Source of the DNA: Balanoglossus misakiensis
Taxonomy: Eukaryota; Hemichordata
Assembly: GCA_040954595.2 (NCBI GenBank)
Contig: CM082578.2
Location: forward strand, 5,270,001 to 5,334,000
Length of the DNA stretch: 64,000 bases
Direction: 5' to 3'
Part shown: positions 1 through 14,915 of the stretch, piece by piece
How the letters are laid out: the number at the start of each line of letters is the position of its first letter
How positions within the stretch are numbered: position 1 is the stretch's first letter
Notes under the pieces: generated by a model
Told to the model about the DNA's origin: nothing
Seen by the model: the letters and a program-made list of their open reading frames with translations, nothing else
The model's database searches: none
Made by a program: the position numbers and the translations under genes

Positions 1-1092
1 TGCAAAATGTCGTTTCTCCATAGAAATTGACAATTTCTAATACTTTTGTTCTGTTCTACGTATCATCTAAACTGTTGTCTTTTATCTGTACATTTATTTC
101 ATGTACACGTGATGTACAGTTCAGTTTTGCGGCGAGATTCCGTTCTAATTTACCCCCCCCCCCCGTCTTCCGTCTGTGGGCATAATGGAATGTTCGCTAT
201 GGCTCGTTCCCGACATGTTCTACTGTTATTGTTGATTGTAGAATAGTTTGCATAGTTTCCAAAATATTTCCGGTTTGCGCCTTCTAAAACATTATGTATT
301 TTATTTGCTATATCCAAGTTCGGCATCGAAAAAAGACGCAGTTTATATTTCCATCTCGATAAAGTTTCTTTCGTTTCAACTGGCACAAGCGGCTAGGCAC
401 ATCATGACATAAGTAGATATTGACGCGGGGTCAGAGGTCGCGAACAGGTGTTCGTGAGCGATACGTACACAGCAACATCCGAGAGTCTGGGTCACTGTGA
501 CTACATCCGAGTGGTAATTGCGCTAGGCAACCAATTCTCAGTGTGGAAGAATTTTGCGCTGTTTGGGGCTTCCGTAAGGACCCATTCTTAGTACAGACAG
601 TCCATTGCATTTAATGTCGCGGTGATAATTGCTGTTATTAGGCCCATATCTGATGACAATGGTAACAATGTAACGCATTCTACAAGACCTATTCTTTATT
701 AGCATGGTTGATACCATTTTAGGTATGGGGTAGTGCAATAATTAACGTTCAAAATATAAAGATTAGTGATACTCAGAATGCTTTGAATCATATATACGGG
801 CTTTTACTTTATTCGTTTTGTATTCTTGGTTCTTATTCATAATTTTCACACACTCCTTCACATCATGAGATTGGTAAATAACTTTGACCAAAATGTGACA
901 CCACCCCATCCTAATAATGGTGCGTCTCAGCAGGTGCCACACAGCACAGCCATAGCAACGTTTGAAGCCATAAGAATACAAAACGTGTATAGTAGACACT
1001 GTGTTACTGTTCAAGATCTTTCATCAAAACACTGACGGCATCCCTGAGCCCCCAGCCACTCTCCCCCGATTCCTCATCAGAATCCGTCCAAG
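1..1092. other. upstream intergenic region, no gene seen
   Basis: No convincing coding exon is visible on either strand; short open frames here lack domain character and splice context. The stretch includes a C homopolymer near 153-164 and the immediate upstream region of the SPMIP1-like gene, with an X-box-like motif (listed separately). Nothing else is recognised. Confidence 0.5.
946..959 (+). promoter_or_regulatory. X-box-like RFX site upstream of axonemal gene
   Basis: The sequence is ACAGCC, spacer AT, AGCAAC. The right half matches the RFX X-box consensus RGYAAC exactly and the left half matches GTNRCC at 4 of 6 positions. It lies about 135 bp upstream of the ATG of a probable ciliary/sperm axoneme gene, a typical place for RFX/FOXJ1-driven ciliary promoters. 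Functional assignment is inference; one imperfect half-site could be chance. Confidence 0.35.
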
Positions 1093-2115
1093 ATGGTTCG
1101 GGAATTAATGGACACGCAGCGCCAGAATTTCTGGAAGGAGTCGATCGAGAAAGAAGCGTACGTTCGTCTTGCCTGGCATGAAAAGTACAGCAAAGAGTTT
1201 GCTAAAGAGTCCAGCCAGGCAATACGCCGTAAGAAGCGACCGGACATGGTACCCAAACCGGTCATGACTTTTAAACTGCCGCAGATTGACAGATCGAAAA
1301 AAGACGACAAGGCGAAGAAGGAGGCCGAAGCCAAGGCCAGTTTCGCCGCTCTGGCGCAGAAAGACCCGAACGCTTTACTGGTAGAAATGAGACCAGCTTC
1401 GTCTGGCACAAAAGGACTCCTTTACAAAGGTGAGTCAATGGGGTCGCGCTTTTATCATTAAAACAGATCAACCTGCCATTGCAGTCTTTTAACATGTTTA
1501 CTGGGGGAGTAAATAAAACAGTAAATATTTCAGATAATCTATTGAGATAAGAAAAAACCGTCGAGGCAGTGGTTGGGTATTTCTTTCACTGTGTGTGTCA
1601 CCACTTCGAGATTCGATAGCCCCACTGCATGAACACCACTGTTGCCATAATTTTAGTTTTGTCCGCGTGATTTGTTCCGTGGCATTTTAATTACCCTTTC
1701 CTTCAAATGGGAGCGATTTACAGGATAAAATTATTAATTGAAAATCACCAGCGGAGTTGAGGTAACTGAGGAACATTGCATCACAGTAGTCTAGTCTGTT
1801 GTTGGTATTGGATTTATATGAGCAATCTCTGGGCAAACCTATTAAATCGAGGAAAGCGTATTATATTACTCAGGCAGGTTTAGTGATGAATTCCATTGTC
1901 TCTCTGCAGGTTTCAGTAAACTCGGCGAAGGGAGATACGCATACCTGCAGCAGAGGAAACTGCGAAAGCCCGAGGAAAAATACGAGTTCCCGATCACAAA
2001 CAGCTGGGAGTATGGCTGGCGACTGGGGGACGTGGTCACAGAAATGAGAGCGCCACAGTTCGGTCGCTCACGCATCGTCAGGGACTCGTTTTACAGAACC
2101 AACGGAATCCTATAG
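1093..2115 (+). CDS. SPMIP1: SPMIP1-like (ATP6V1FNB-like) sperm microtubule inner protein, 2 exons, 180 aa
   Basis: Two coding exons join cleanly: 1093-1429 (donor GTGAGT at 1430, phase 1) and 1910-2115 (acceptor CTGCAG), giving 180 aa ending in TAG. The protein is basic and soluble, with no signal peptide or membrane segment. It begins MVRELMDTQRQNFWKESIEK; the second exon contains the conserved-looking block NSWEYGWRLGDVV followed by GRSRIVRDSFYRTNGIL at the C-terminus. This N-terminal TQxQNFWKESIEKE pattern plus SWEYGWRLGD matches my memory of the short ATP6V1FNB/SPMIP1 family, proteins of the ciliary/sperm doublet-microtubule lumen. The identification is from memory of the motif, not from a search. 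An AATAAA lies 35 bp after the stop. The start is the first ATG of the open frame and the motif begins at once after it. A 3' extension is excluded by the stop. Confidence 0.6.
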
Positions 2116-2149
2116 ACGATCAGCAAATTCACCCGCCGAGCTTTTCTTT

Positions 2150-2155
2150 AATAAA
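2150..2155 (+). terminator. AATAAA polyadenylation signal of the SPMIP1-like gene
   Basis: A canonical AATAAA lies 35 bp downstream of the TAG at 2113-2115. A second AATAAA-like cluster occurs near 2334-2345, so a longer 3' UTR is possible. Confidence 0.5.
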
Positions 2156-3949
2156 TTTACATGGACCTTGGTGGTATTTGGCACGGAGGTATACGGGGTG
2201 ATATACCTGAATGGATTTGGCGATTAGCGAAACGGTGCACTGTTACATTATACATGTTATGTGTTCGAAAAGCTGTGAAAAACAAACAAAATGTAGACGA
2301 TAGTTTACTTACAAGTTACAGAAGTTCGGAGTAGAATAAAATAAATCGGGATTAGAACTAGATATATTTGTCTTTGATAAAAAACGCACTCTTCCTATAA
2401 TATTAGCAATAATACACTGTGTGACTGCCAACTAGTTTTTTCTTCTGCGCATGATTTTATAATGTAAAGATTCGTTATTAGTAACCTTACACTGACAATG
2501 AAAGAAACGTTATGTTTGCAAAGTGAAATGTGTAATTACACCTGCGTTTGTTTTTCCGGGGTTTAAAACGTCCAACTTGACACTATTGATAATTGGGTTA
2601 AACCTGTATGTCTACTTGGTGTGTATATATTTGAGTTTCTACCAAGGCATGTTTTGGTTAATCATGCTTTCCATGTTATCATGTACATGTATGTTTAATT
2701 AACATCAGCATTATACTCTCACCTGTGAGAGGAACAGATTCTAGTAACCAGAAATTTCTGGTGCAATAATAATGTTACAATGGTGCGTAATTTTGAAATA
2801 TACAAGCTCTGTGTGATTGTGATTATTCTCAACTTGCTTCTGTAATCGTTTCCATGCACAAAAGGCTGACGGTGCACCCCAGTATGATCTGTTAAATCTA
2901 CAAGTCAAAAGCGAGAAGGTGCTAAATCTACCCCAGGGACAATGCTGTACTTTTTAATTTAACAAAAATAGCCAATCATGAATGTGGAAGTATTCCTGGC
3001 CAATTGTAAATCCTACGCTAGGATTTTACTCAAATCCAATCCGTCCCCGCCGCTAATATTTACCCGAGACCCGTGGCTACTCCGCTAGATTTGCAAAACA
3101 TGCGCACATGATGAAGTGTGTTTTTTGAACCAGGTAACACTATAATATCTGAGAGAATAAATTAGATGATGTAAATATCCTATCCATTTCAATCTTGAAG
3201 TGGCTGACATTTGAAATGTATTTTTTTTCACACGTCCTTTTTTTCAAAATCTTGCATTCGATATAAAATGTCAGACAATAAATGGTCGACTTATCACGTC
3301 TCTCGAATAATAAACGCTATCATATTGTCTAAATATTCCCATTGCTCTATCACTACCACCACCCCGTACTATACTCTGGATAGCACCGACCGGCCGCCCA
3401 TATCCAGACAACTTCCGTGGGCCAGTGTAAACAGCGCCCTTTATTATTACACCTCTTATTGCATATTTTGTAAACAATGAACTTATTATAACACCTCACG
3501 ATCTGTGTCACCAAGGCTTCAACTGACGTCACTCAAGCTGTTGACGGACGTTTGTATGGAAATCGATACATGTATGTGTCGTTCATGTTTCAATCGCTTT
3601 TTTCTGACCTTTTTTTCCACGTGTCCAAGCGACAAAATCCGATTTTCTTGCACATTTGTCGGCTGTCCAGGAGGGGAAAATTAATATGACTGTTGGAAAT
3701 TTGCAAAAAGTAGGAGTTAATTTTCATTTTTACTTCGACCGGGCTAGGGTCTATGGACCGGTGTATGTTTTCTTATCAGATATCGCGTGGTTCACCCCGA
3801 GTGACAAACCAAGACACTAAATCCCCGGGCTATGAATGTGTACTGGTACCAAAACTAAAGCACACCTACATGAAAGCGTATCCCATTTCAACCTCAATGA
3901 TGTACAAACTCCGGTCCATATATCATTACCTATTACCCCGGTAGTATCC
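2156..3949. other. intergenic, no gene recognised
   Basis: AT-rich sequence with no exon that has both coding character and splice signals on either strand. Short open frames at 3211-3480 and 3753-4042 overlap on opposite strands, have no recognisable domain and look like chance. Nothing further is seen. Confidence 0.5.
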
Positions 3950-5044
3950 TTGGTGACGATTGGCACTGGTATATTTTCTGCAATTTGCGACATGCGTGCA
4001 CATAAGTTATTTTGCCAGCCTCGTGTCCCCCGTTCAATTTAATATTAAAGCATTTCCTCTGACCCTGGTCACCACAATATATGTGAGTCGTTCACTCTAG
4101 CCAGTGATTTGATAATTACCGTTCATTACAACAATTCCAGGGAGTTTCGAAAATTTATCAACTCAGCGAAAAGTATATATGATAACGCCCTCTATAGTCG
4201 GTTTCTGAGATGCTGACGATCTGTCGCACTCGACGTTTGCATGTACATGACATTATCAAGAATCCTATATTGAGAGACCTAGTTGTTTCGCCTTTGTTAA
4301 AGGTGCGCGGGGCTTGGGGGCATTGTCATAATGGTGTTAACGTAGACACAGAAGTTTCCCTGAATCAACTTAGGACGTCTTTATAAGTATTTAGTGTGAT
4401 TGCATTTGGGACAGTTCACATGGTTCACTTAATATTTGGCATAACACAAGCTGCAGAGTAATTGATGCTGAAAGCCTATACCAGAGGTTTAACTTTTAAC
4501 TATCGCAGACAATGAACATTTTTGTGTTGATTGATTGATTGGTTGGTTGCGTGATTGATTGATGCGATTAAGATCCAGCTTTTGCTCTAACATGCCTTGG
4601 CGATTAAACTACTATATTTGGAGCAGTTTTCACACCGACATACTGGTAATTATCAAATGGATATAAAAGTGTTATTTTGGTAATATCCAGCCTTTTATTG
4701 CAAAAGACACGACACGCTGACCAATTATTGTAGTTACAACAAACCCATACAAACCTTCAACACTCTTGAGATAATTCTAATAATTATACCTCATTTCCCT
4801 GTATACAGGCCCAAATGGGTATTGTTATATTGCTTGGTAGTGTAATATGCAACTGATTCGTTTAGGAACATGTATATTTGGTTTTGTACGTTGAAAGCTT
4901 AGCTTGCGTGCATATACATGTATAGGGTATTGTTATATCCTATTGCCGAATCATTCTCGATAATAAATAAAAACAAAATAGAGAATTAAGTGGTGCACTG
5001 GGAAATTGTGTAACGTGGCAGGTCGTCTGTCTCGAAACCAGTTC

Positions 5045-5052
5045 TATATAAA
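5045..5052 (+). promoter_or_regulatory. TATA box of EGF-like gene copy 1
   Basis: TATATAAA lies 109 bp upstream of the ATG at 5161. The whole interval from this box to the ATG is nearly identical in copy 2, where the equivalent is CATATAAA at 12807-12814. A TATA-type core promoter with initiation near 5075-5080 is inferred. Confidence 0.5.
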
Positions 5053-5160
5053 CCCAATATTTTCTGCCAATCAACATTAAAACTATCCAACACCCGACAG
5101 CGCACACCACGGCTCTAAATCTAGTTTTTGCACCTGAAATACTCGCAAGTAACCGGAAAG

Positions 5161-7064
<1,904 letters not shown>

Positions 7065-9295
7065 ACAAGAAGATGTTGAAAGAAACAGTTGGTTGCACTG
7101 CTAAGACTACAATTCTAGTGACTAAATATGGACTCCGTGAGATTGCATGATGGATAAATGTAATGACGACTGGAATCCTTGGGTATTTTTCAAATCAATT
7201 TGGTCTTGTTTTTCTTCAGAGATGGAGCTAGACCATTGTGAAATTCATGAAGTCTTCGTCTGAGGTACGTAGGTGTTCTTTATTGCTTTGGTGTCCGAGT
7301 TTCGGAAGATTATTTTATTGATTTACAGCAGACATGGCAATATTTTTTACTATCATCACCGATATGCTTTTGTTGCCATCGCCATCTTTGTTATTGCATT
7401 CTAAACATTTGTTTTAAACATTATTGCATGCTATTTTCCTGACAAAGTCACTACAAGTAAGGTTACACAGTAGCTTTGGCGACAATTAGGGACCGGTCAT
7501 TTACCTGACAGGGGGAGGGGGGCTGATATTGTTTCTGACACAAGCACATTTCTCTCGTTGACCCTACCCACATTTCATGGACCAAAGTGAACTCGTGGAA
7601 AAAATTCCCAGTTGTACATTATCTTGGTGTAACTAAAACCTGCACTGACCCCACTTACACACATCATTTTACATATGTCTATGTATACAATTCCTGACCA
7701 TGTGATGATACACTGTTATCACGTGGCACCCATCACAGCTCACTAGGAAATATTGGCCATTGAGCGTAAAGACATTCTTGCACGCTCGTTTAAATTATTC
7801 CCACAAATACATGTATGTTTGACAATGTATCGACGGACATTTGCCTTTCTGTTATTTGCTGTGCATAAACCCAATTTTCTCGTATTGTTTCAATCAACGG
7901 TATGCTACCCCCCCCCCTCCCCCATGCGCATCAGTTCTAAGCGCGCATTGTACTTGTTGATAAACGAATTCAAATCCGGACTTTGATGTATCTTAAGGTT
8001 GCTTTGACAGTTTTAATAATGTAGGGATTATGCATGAAATTACAATTGGTACACGTACCAAACAAATACTGAAAAGCAGTCCAATTTACAGCCACTTGAC
8101 CTTTAATACATGCAATCTGGTTTCTTTCAGACTCCGAAGAAGAATGATAACGTCTGACATCACGTTTACCTGTGACGCATAAGTGTGGCATATCGATATA
8201 TTGACGTGTAGTTTTTTATTAGTAGTCATTTGTCAGGTTACGGTAATAAAACAAACATATAGCAAGAAAAAATGACCTCATGTTCCTTCTGTTATTAGTT
8301 GATTTGATTTGAATGGCATGTCGACTATGCTATAAACCCAATACGAAACACATACATGTACCTACACATCCAATACCTATACTTTTTCCATTTTTACAAG
8401 AATATGGCTCAGTTTTGGATCAATGGCTAGGCTACAAAACATTAATAAAAGATTCTCGTCGTTCATCTAAATAACACAAACAACGGAATAACCTTGTATA
8501 AGAAGTGGTTGGGACGGAAGTACACTGATATCTTGGTGACAGTGTACAATATTGTCAGACGGAATATTGATTTTCTTGGAAGGATTGAACTGTTCTTGTA
8601 TAAGAACGCATTTGTAAGAAAGGTGTTCTTTACAAAGACGGCTTTATATCAGCGCTGCACCGACGGGTCCTTTTACAGGCAGATCCGATTAGATACCTTT
8701 GGTCTCGACAACAACGGTCTCAACCAAGACATATGTTCTGGAATAACAATCGTGCATGTATGAAGGGAGGAAAATATTGAAGAGCGATGTTTTGGAGAAG
8801 TATGAATGACATCATTTAATATGCTGTGTCATTGCGATTGTCACCTAATTTTAAATCTATACCCGTTATTGTTATCGGTGTCAATTTCCCTTTAGAATTC
8901 AATAAATGCGTTTAAGAGAGATAATGATATTACTGGACGGTATTGTGAAGAGAAAATCAATGAATGTAACGTACAATTCATGTTTATAAGTGAATGGTAA
9001 CTGGTTTAAAATCTGGACAGAAGAATAAACCGCTACTTTGTGAAACAAGATCTTGACAATAGCTAGAAAATAGTTTGCATTTCATTGTTCTCCTTAATTA
9101 TGTTTGTAAAAAACCCTCAAGTCTTATATTTTACTATAAAAATGCAAAAATAAACAATGCAGTTTCATAGAATCATATGAACTCTTAACACTATAATCAC
9201 TAAATAGTTCCAATTATACTAGTAGCTATATCTTAATCTGGCATGATAATGCCAATGTCGTCTGTAGAAGACTTGTCATCCCATATACTTGTTGT
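7065..9295. other. intergenic between EGF copy 1 and CARD/Death fragment
   Basis: Sequence is closely matched at 14916-17479 in unit 2. A candidate extra exon at about 7220-7262 (followed by GTACGT) is present in both copies but gives a stop in the required phase. An open frame at 8494-8763 is interrupted by a deletion in unit 2 (near 16670-16740), so I do not call it a gene. No other exon is seen. Confidence 0.5.
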
Positions 9296-10146
9296 CTATT
9301 GAGGAGAAAAAGTCACTGTTTGTCGTACGTTGTCAATATCTTCTGCCTTGGACGGATCAATTTTAGAAACAATATCATGGAGCTCCTGCCATGTGGGAAC
9401 GCCCACATGCGCATGCTCACTCGTCTTCTTTAGCCACGCATAAAGAATTTCTTCAGCTTTTCCCTCATCATCCGGGGTACCTTTCCCATCTGCGATGGCA
9501 GTCGCGTCCACGGCGATAGCAAATTCTTGCACAATGGGTGCGATGGTCTTTGCAATGTTACGGATGTTTTCGGGTTTGAGAGACTCATTCTTGGACGGAG
9601 GAGACCCTTTGCATGTTTCCAACCAAGCGCGATTTTCTGAAAACCGAATACCGAGACCATCATTTCAATTCAAATCTGAAGTAATTATTATAATATTTAA
9701 GGATTTCATGTTTTACCGACGACATTCTGATAAATAGTATGGAATTATTTGCAGATTTTGTCGCTGACCGTCAAAATTCAAAATTATATTTCTGCACTTG
9801 ATAATCGTTACGTTCATGTACAAAATGTATATTATGCATTGTGGATATATTTAATCCCATTTATTGCATTTTATCACTGGAGTCTGATTGCTAAGACGAT
9901 GCAGTGTGCTGATTAGCCATTGGTGTATTCTGTCCCAAAAGCACAAGTTAGTCGTGAACTTGAAATAATAACCTTTAGGCCTACCTGCAGAAAACTTTGT
10001 TTTAATCGAATTCCATAGCCTATCATTTGTTTCATTTAATTCCGTGACATCTTTCTTTAGTTTGGCAAGATCTGATTTGACACTTTGTATATCTCTGGAT
10101 GAATGAGTCTGTAATTGGGCAAGAGTCCTTTCAACATTGTCGTATA
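9296..10146 (-). pseudogene. CARD/coiled-coil/Death gene, 5'-truncated copy (last two exons only)
   Basis: Two minus-strand exons match the 3' end of the complete gene at 17480-20417: a coiled-coil exon (9985-10146) and a Death-domain exon (9296-9636). Death-fold signs are the run EEILYAWLKK, then a TWQELHDIVSKIDPSKAEDI segment typical of helices 4-6. Both exons are still open in the right phase, but there is nothing upstream: at 10146 the sequence passes directly into the head block of duplication unit 2, so the CARD exons are missing. It is most likely a pseudogene made by the duplication breakpoint. A new upstream exon providing a start has not been excluded. Confidence 0.7.
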
Positions 10147-10173
10147 CTTGGTGACACTGGAATATTTTCTGCA

Positions 10174-10577
10174 ATTTTCGACATGCGTGCACATTATTTT
10201 ATTTTATTCCCCGTTTAATTTTATAAACATTTCCTAGTTCCCTGGGCTCCTGATGTACTTGTTCCACAGTATTTGCACGACAACGATTTACCAAAATCCG
10301 TCCGATTGCTAGGTTTTATAATTTGAATGGATATTCGTTTTAATCGGAAACCGACTAGTGACGAGCAGGTAACCCTTGCGACATGCGTGCACATAATTTA
10401 TTTTGCCAGCCTCGTGTTCCCCGTTTAATTTGATAAACATTTCATAGTTCCCTGGGCTCCTGATGCATTTGCGACAACGATTCACCGTCCGATTGCAAGG
10501 TTTTATAATTTGAATGGATATTCGTTTTAATCGGAAAACTATATATTGTGACTAGTGACGAGCAGGTAACCCTTCAG
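10174..10577 (+). repeat. two direct copies of a roughly 200-bp sequence
   Basis: The segment from CGACATGCGTGCACAT through GACGAGCAGGTAACCCTT occurs at 10174-10376 and again at 10378-10575 with small indels. A third, more diverged partial copy begins unit 1 near 3988. It lies at the head of unit 2. Confidence 0.8.
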
Positions 10578-10790
10578 ATCCAGGAAGGTCTATAGAAATG
10601 CAATCCCACTCTAGCCAGTGATTCGAACATTACCGCACATTTCAACAAGTCCCGGGAGTTTTCATTATTTCTAGTCGAGCGAAAAGTGTATGATAACGCC
10701 CTCTATAGTCGGTTTCTGAGATGATGATTATGTCGCACTCGAAGTGTGCGTGTACAAGACATTATCAAGAATCCTATATTGAGAGACCTA

Positions 10791-11883
10791 GATTTAAAGT
10801 AGTCAATATCTATACGTATGTTTTTGGTAACGTTGATTTGTTGTCTGTGAACATTTTCAAAAGGTAATCAAACCCCAAGGCCAGGCAGAGTATGCGAATT
10901 TTTAAACCTACAGGCAGTTGACGATGAATATAACTTTCTACATGTGCTTGTATATCCAAAAGATATGGACTTGAGAGCTAAATAGATTTCCGCCTATTAC
11001 TTTACCCCGCCTGTCATGTACACATTCAGATTACATGTATTACAGTATTTTCATGTACAAATAGTGCCACTTGAAAAACATTAATTAAATATATTTTTCT
11101 AACAACAAAACGTACGAGAAATCTTATCGTTGATGCATTAATGGTACCTACTGTATGATCATTTTCCATGACAGTTTGTATATTCTGGCCGGAGGCTGCG
11201 CGTACTGAAAAAACCCGAAATACTTATTTCTGTACCATCCGAGGGCGCTATTTCGTTAAAAGTCGTTCAGTTGTGGCACGGACATGTGTACGGCGAGTAT
11301 CTGACAAAAATGACCAATTACTGCTTGTAATCCTACCCATTTGCGGAAAGTAATCCCCAACACAATACCTCGCCTGTCAAAACACACGCATGAAATTGTT
11401 TTACAAAATCAAAGAATGGCCATATAATAGTTAAAACTACGGTAAATTGTATTAATTGGGTAAACTTATCAATCCTCTCATCAGTCACGGTGTATCCCAC
11501 AATAACACATGATAATGCGTACAATTTCAACTACGATGTAATCTCAGAAAACGCCCCAAAAGACACAGAAGATCGCTACAAATGGGCAAATTGGACAGCA
11601 GCATCCATAAAAAAGAATAAAAAATCAAAACGTTGCAAAGATTGGACAAATATATGTAAAGTGTACCCAAGGAACACACAAACTAATTTCCAAGGATATT
11701 TGCCGAGTACTTTTTGAGTTTTAATATTTGACAATTTTCATGAGAAATTCACTTTGTCCAAATATGGGCAAGGTTTTACCCATTGGAACACAGACTGTTT
11801 GCACAATTAATTTGTTAAGTTGCCAATGTTTAGCACAGCTTACAGCAATAGGTATAGTTCAAATAGTGCTTTACTCTATAAGA
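10791..11883. other. unit-2-specific sequence, no gene recognised
   Basis: This stretch has no counterpart in unit 1, where 'gagagacctag' at 4280 is followed at once by 'ttgtttcgcc'. It is AT-rich and has no domain-bearing exon. It is either an insertion into unit 2 or ancestral sequence deleted from unit 1. No terminal inverted repeat was noticed. Confidence 0.5.
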
Positions 11884-12390
11884 AGTTGTTTCGCCTTTGT
11901 TAAAGGTGCGCGGGGCTTGGGGGCATTGTCATAATGGTGTTAGCGTAGACACAGAAGTTTCCCTGAATCAACTTAGGACGTCTTTATAAGTATTTAGTGT
12001 GATTGCATTTGGGACAGTTCACATGGTTCACTCAATATTTGGCATAACACAAGCTGCAGAGTAATTGATGCTGAAAGCCTATACCAGAGGTTTAGCTTTT
12101 AACTATCGCAGACAATGAACATTTTCGTGTTGATTGATTGGTTGCATGATTGATTGATGCGATTAAGATCCAGCTTTTACTCTAACATGCCTTGGCGATT
12201 AAACTACTATATTTGGAGCAGTTTTCACACCGACATACTGGTAATTATCAAATGGTGTGTTATTTTGGTAATATCCAGCCTTTTATTGCAAAAAGGCACG
12301 ACACGCTGACCAATTATTGTAGTTACAACAAACCCATACAAACCTTCAACACTCTTGAGATAATTCTAATAATTATACCAATATGCGTGC

Positions 12391-12424
12391 ATGCATACAT
12401 ACATACATACATACATACATACAT
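12391..12424 (+). repeat. (CATA)n microsatellite inside a unit-2 insertion
   Basis: A short run of CATA repeats lies in the roughly 200-bp segment (12380-12577) that is absent from the matching place in unit 1 (about 4790). Confidence 0.9.
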
Positions 12425-12808
12425 CGATTATATAATACACAAAACAGTATTAATGTTATTTCACTGCTCATACAAATGTTAGATTTTATTGTAATCCAGA
12501 AATATGAATTGTTGAAGACACTGTATATCGGTATTGTTTTCCCATATGTTTTTTTGTGAGTCGACTTAACCATTTTACCTCGTTTCCCTGTATGCAGGCC
12601 CAAATGGGTATTGTTATATTGCTTGGTAGTGTAATATGCAACTGATTGGTTTTGGAACATGTATATTTGGTTTTGTTGAAATCTTGTATAGGGCATTGTT
12701 ATATCTATTACCGAATCATTCTCGACTGTAAATAAAAAATTAGTGAATTAAGTGGTGCACTGGGAAATTGTGTAACGTGGCAGGTCGTCTGTCTCGAAAC
12801 CAGTTCCA

Positions 12809-12814
12809 TATAAA
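12809..12814 (+). promoter_or_regulatory. TATA box of EGF-like gene copy 2
   Basis: TATAAA 109 bp upstream of the ATG at 12923, in the same position as TATATAAA of copy 1 with one base changed upstream of the core. Flanking bases down to the ATG are almost unchanged, consistent with a retained core promoter. Confidence 0.5.
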
Positions 12815-12922
12815 CCCCATATTTTCTGCCAATCAACATTAAAACTATCCAACACCCGACAGCGCACACCACGGCTCTAAATCTAGTTTTTGCACCTGAA
12901 ATACTCGCAAGTAACCGGAAAG

Positions 12923-14555
12923 ATGAAGACTAGCGTATGTTTTATGCTCATAATGGTCTGCCTGTGCCAATTCGTTGTCAAGGTACGTTTATACGTATGT
13001 ACATAGTTTAGAGACTTCCAACATTTGTATCAACATATGTTATTTCTATTTTGTCCGGCATGTGTCTAACTTATGAACTGAATGTTAGGCTTCATAGGCG
13101 CGACGATAATTCGAGACCAGCATGTAGTTTCTTATTGAAAAAATGTAAATGATTGCAAGATAAATTAGAAGAGGCGGCAATGTAGAAACCGCTGGCCGTT
13201 TAAATCTACCAGCTTCTTTCCAGTGTACTAGTGTTCAAAAGAAATTCCCGACTTTGGTTTCGAAGTTGTACTTCCTGATTCACGAATAAATTAACTAATC
13301 TGCGCAGTATCGGTTATTAAAACAGATCCGACATTTCCCAACAGTACCGTTCCGCAACTAAAACTACAACACGACTGGAAATACATTATGATTATTATTA
13401 AGTAGTGGTAGGTCAATGAGTATTTCTGTCTGTCCCAGAGCTGATTGAAAGAAGTTGCTTGTCATACTCATATCTGTTTTAACAGGCAGTTTTTGGTCAA
13501 AAACCAGTTTTTCCAGCACTGCTTGTAAAATTGCTATGACACATGACACTTGATTGGCACAGTTAGTTTTTTACATTTCCATAACTGTATATAGTTGTGT
13601 CATATCTGCTTGCCAAAGTTGCCTGTGATTTTAATTCTGGTGTATACCTATATTTCTGTGTTATCCCTAAATGGGACCACAGTGTCCTTGACGCTATTTT
13701 TTCTTATATTTTAGGTATTGGCCGAGGATGATTGCGGTAAGTCAAAGATAATGGACTATGGGTCACTCACTGTCTTATAGGGTATGAGTATCTATTCTCG
13801 TTCCACTAAATTTCAAAATATCTCCTTCCGCCTACTTCTGAACAAAAAGGACATCGGTTTGAAAAAAATGAACCAAAGCACCCCAAACACGCACACCATT
13901 TACAAAATCTACGAGACATAATTTCTCGATGCTGTTACAATCAGATCAATACTGACTTGATCAGGGGTAACTTCTTCAACATCCCAAGGTGAGACACGGA
14001 TCCACATTTGGAATACCCTGTATGAACAAGTTCTAAAACAGAATAACACTTGAGTTTTGTGTCAGCATTTGATATACGTATTCCATATTTAATATTGATA
14101 TTGTCATAGACCCATGTCAAGTCAATCTATGTGGTAATGGAGGCCAGTGTCAGGCTGTGCAGGATTCATGTACTGATTTTGTGTGCATATGCTATTCTTG
14201 CTATACGGGTCAGTACTGTGAAACAGGTATGTTACTTTTTTAAATTGGTTGTTTATCTAAACGAACTCACTTGTATACTAGTAATGATATCTAAACGGTC
14301 CATCAGCAAGTATGTATGTATGTATGTATGTATGTATGTATGTATGTATGTATGTATGTATGTATGTATGTATGTATGTATGTATGTATGTATGTATGTA
14401 TGTATGTATGTATGTATGTATGTATGTATGTATGTATGTATGTATGTATGTATGTATGTATGTATGTATGTATGTATGTATGTATGTATGTATGTATGTA
14501 TGTATGTATGTATGTATGTATGTATGTATGTATGTATGTATGTATGTATGTATGT

Positions 14556-14617
<62 letters not shown>

Positions 14618-14915
14618 GTGTATGTACATGTATGTAATGTAAATTCCCTGAAAGATTGCACAAATTGTGTTCGAAAAGAATTTGACTAAAAGCAACGTGA
14701 GTCATGAACGTTAAAGCCTTGTAATTACATTGAGTATGTCAATGACTAGTAATGCTGTTAAACTTTCTTCTCACACAGTGTTCGATCCATGCGAAAACAA
14801 CCCGTGCCAAGATGGAGCTTCTTGTAGTCCCTTGCCAGGGTCATGCATCCAATACGAATGTAATTGTAAGTATCGAACAAGACTAAAAATGGTGATTTTC
14901 ACCAGTTACCAATAA
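12923..14915 (+). CDS. short secreted EGF-like protein, copy 2 (about 111 aa)
   Basis: Proposed exons: 12923-12982 (signal peptide identical to copy 1), 13715-13736, 14110-14226 and 14779-14915, with the same phases and the same predicted length. The 117-nt EGF exon has diverged sharply from copy 1: ten codons differ, nine of them amino-acid changes, while all eight cysteines are kept and the adjoining 59 bp of intron are identical. The second EGF-like half differs by Ile to Phe and Glu to Gln. The acceptor is ATAG rather than GTCAG. The C-terminal read-through ends at TAA, as in copy 1; an alternative splice at 14866 would give an early stop. It is probably functional and diverging in binding specificity (inference). 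Receptor or role unknown. Confidence 0.6.
14311..14636 (+). repeat. compound microsatellite (ATGT)n(GT)n, copy 2
   Basis: About 325 bp dominated by ATGT repeats ending in a GT tract, at the same intron position as 6537-6784 but with different array lengths. It shows repeat turnover since the duplication. Confidence 0.95.

Noticed and set aside
7220-7262. Possible terminal EGF exon before GTACGT
   Set aside because: In the phase set by the donor at 7015 it starts with or soon meets a stop codon in both gene copies.
8494-8763. 89-codon open frame downstream of EGF copy 1
   Set aside because: The equivalent in unit 2 is cut by a deletion; no ATG at the start, no domain, no splice partner.
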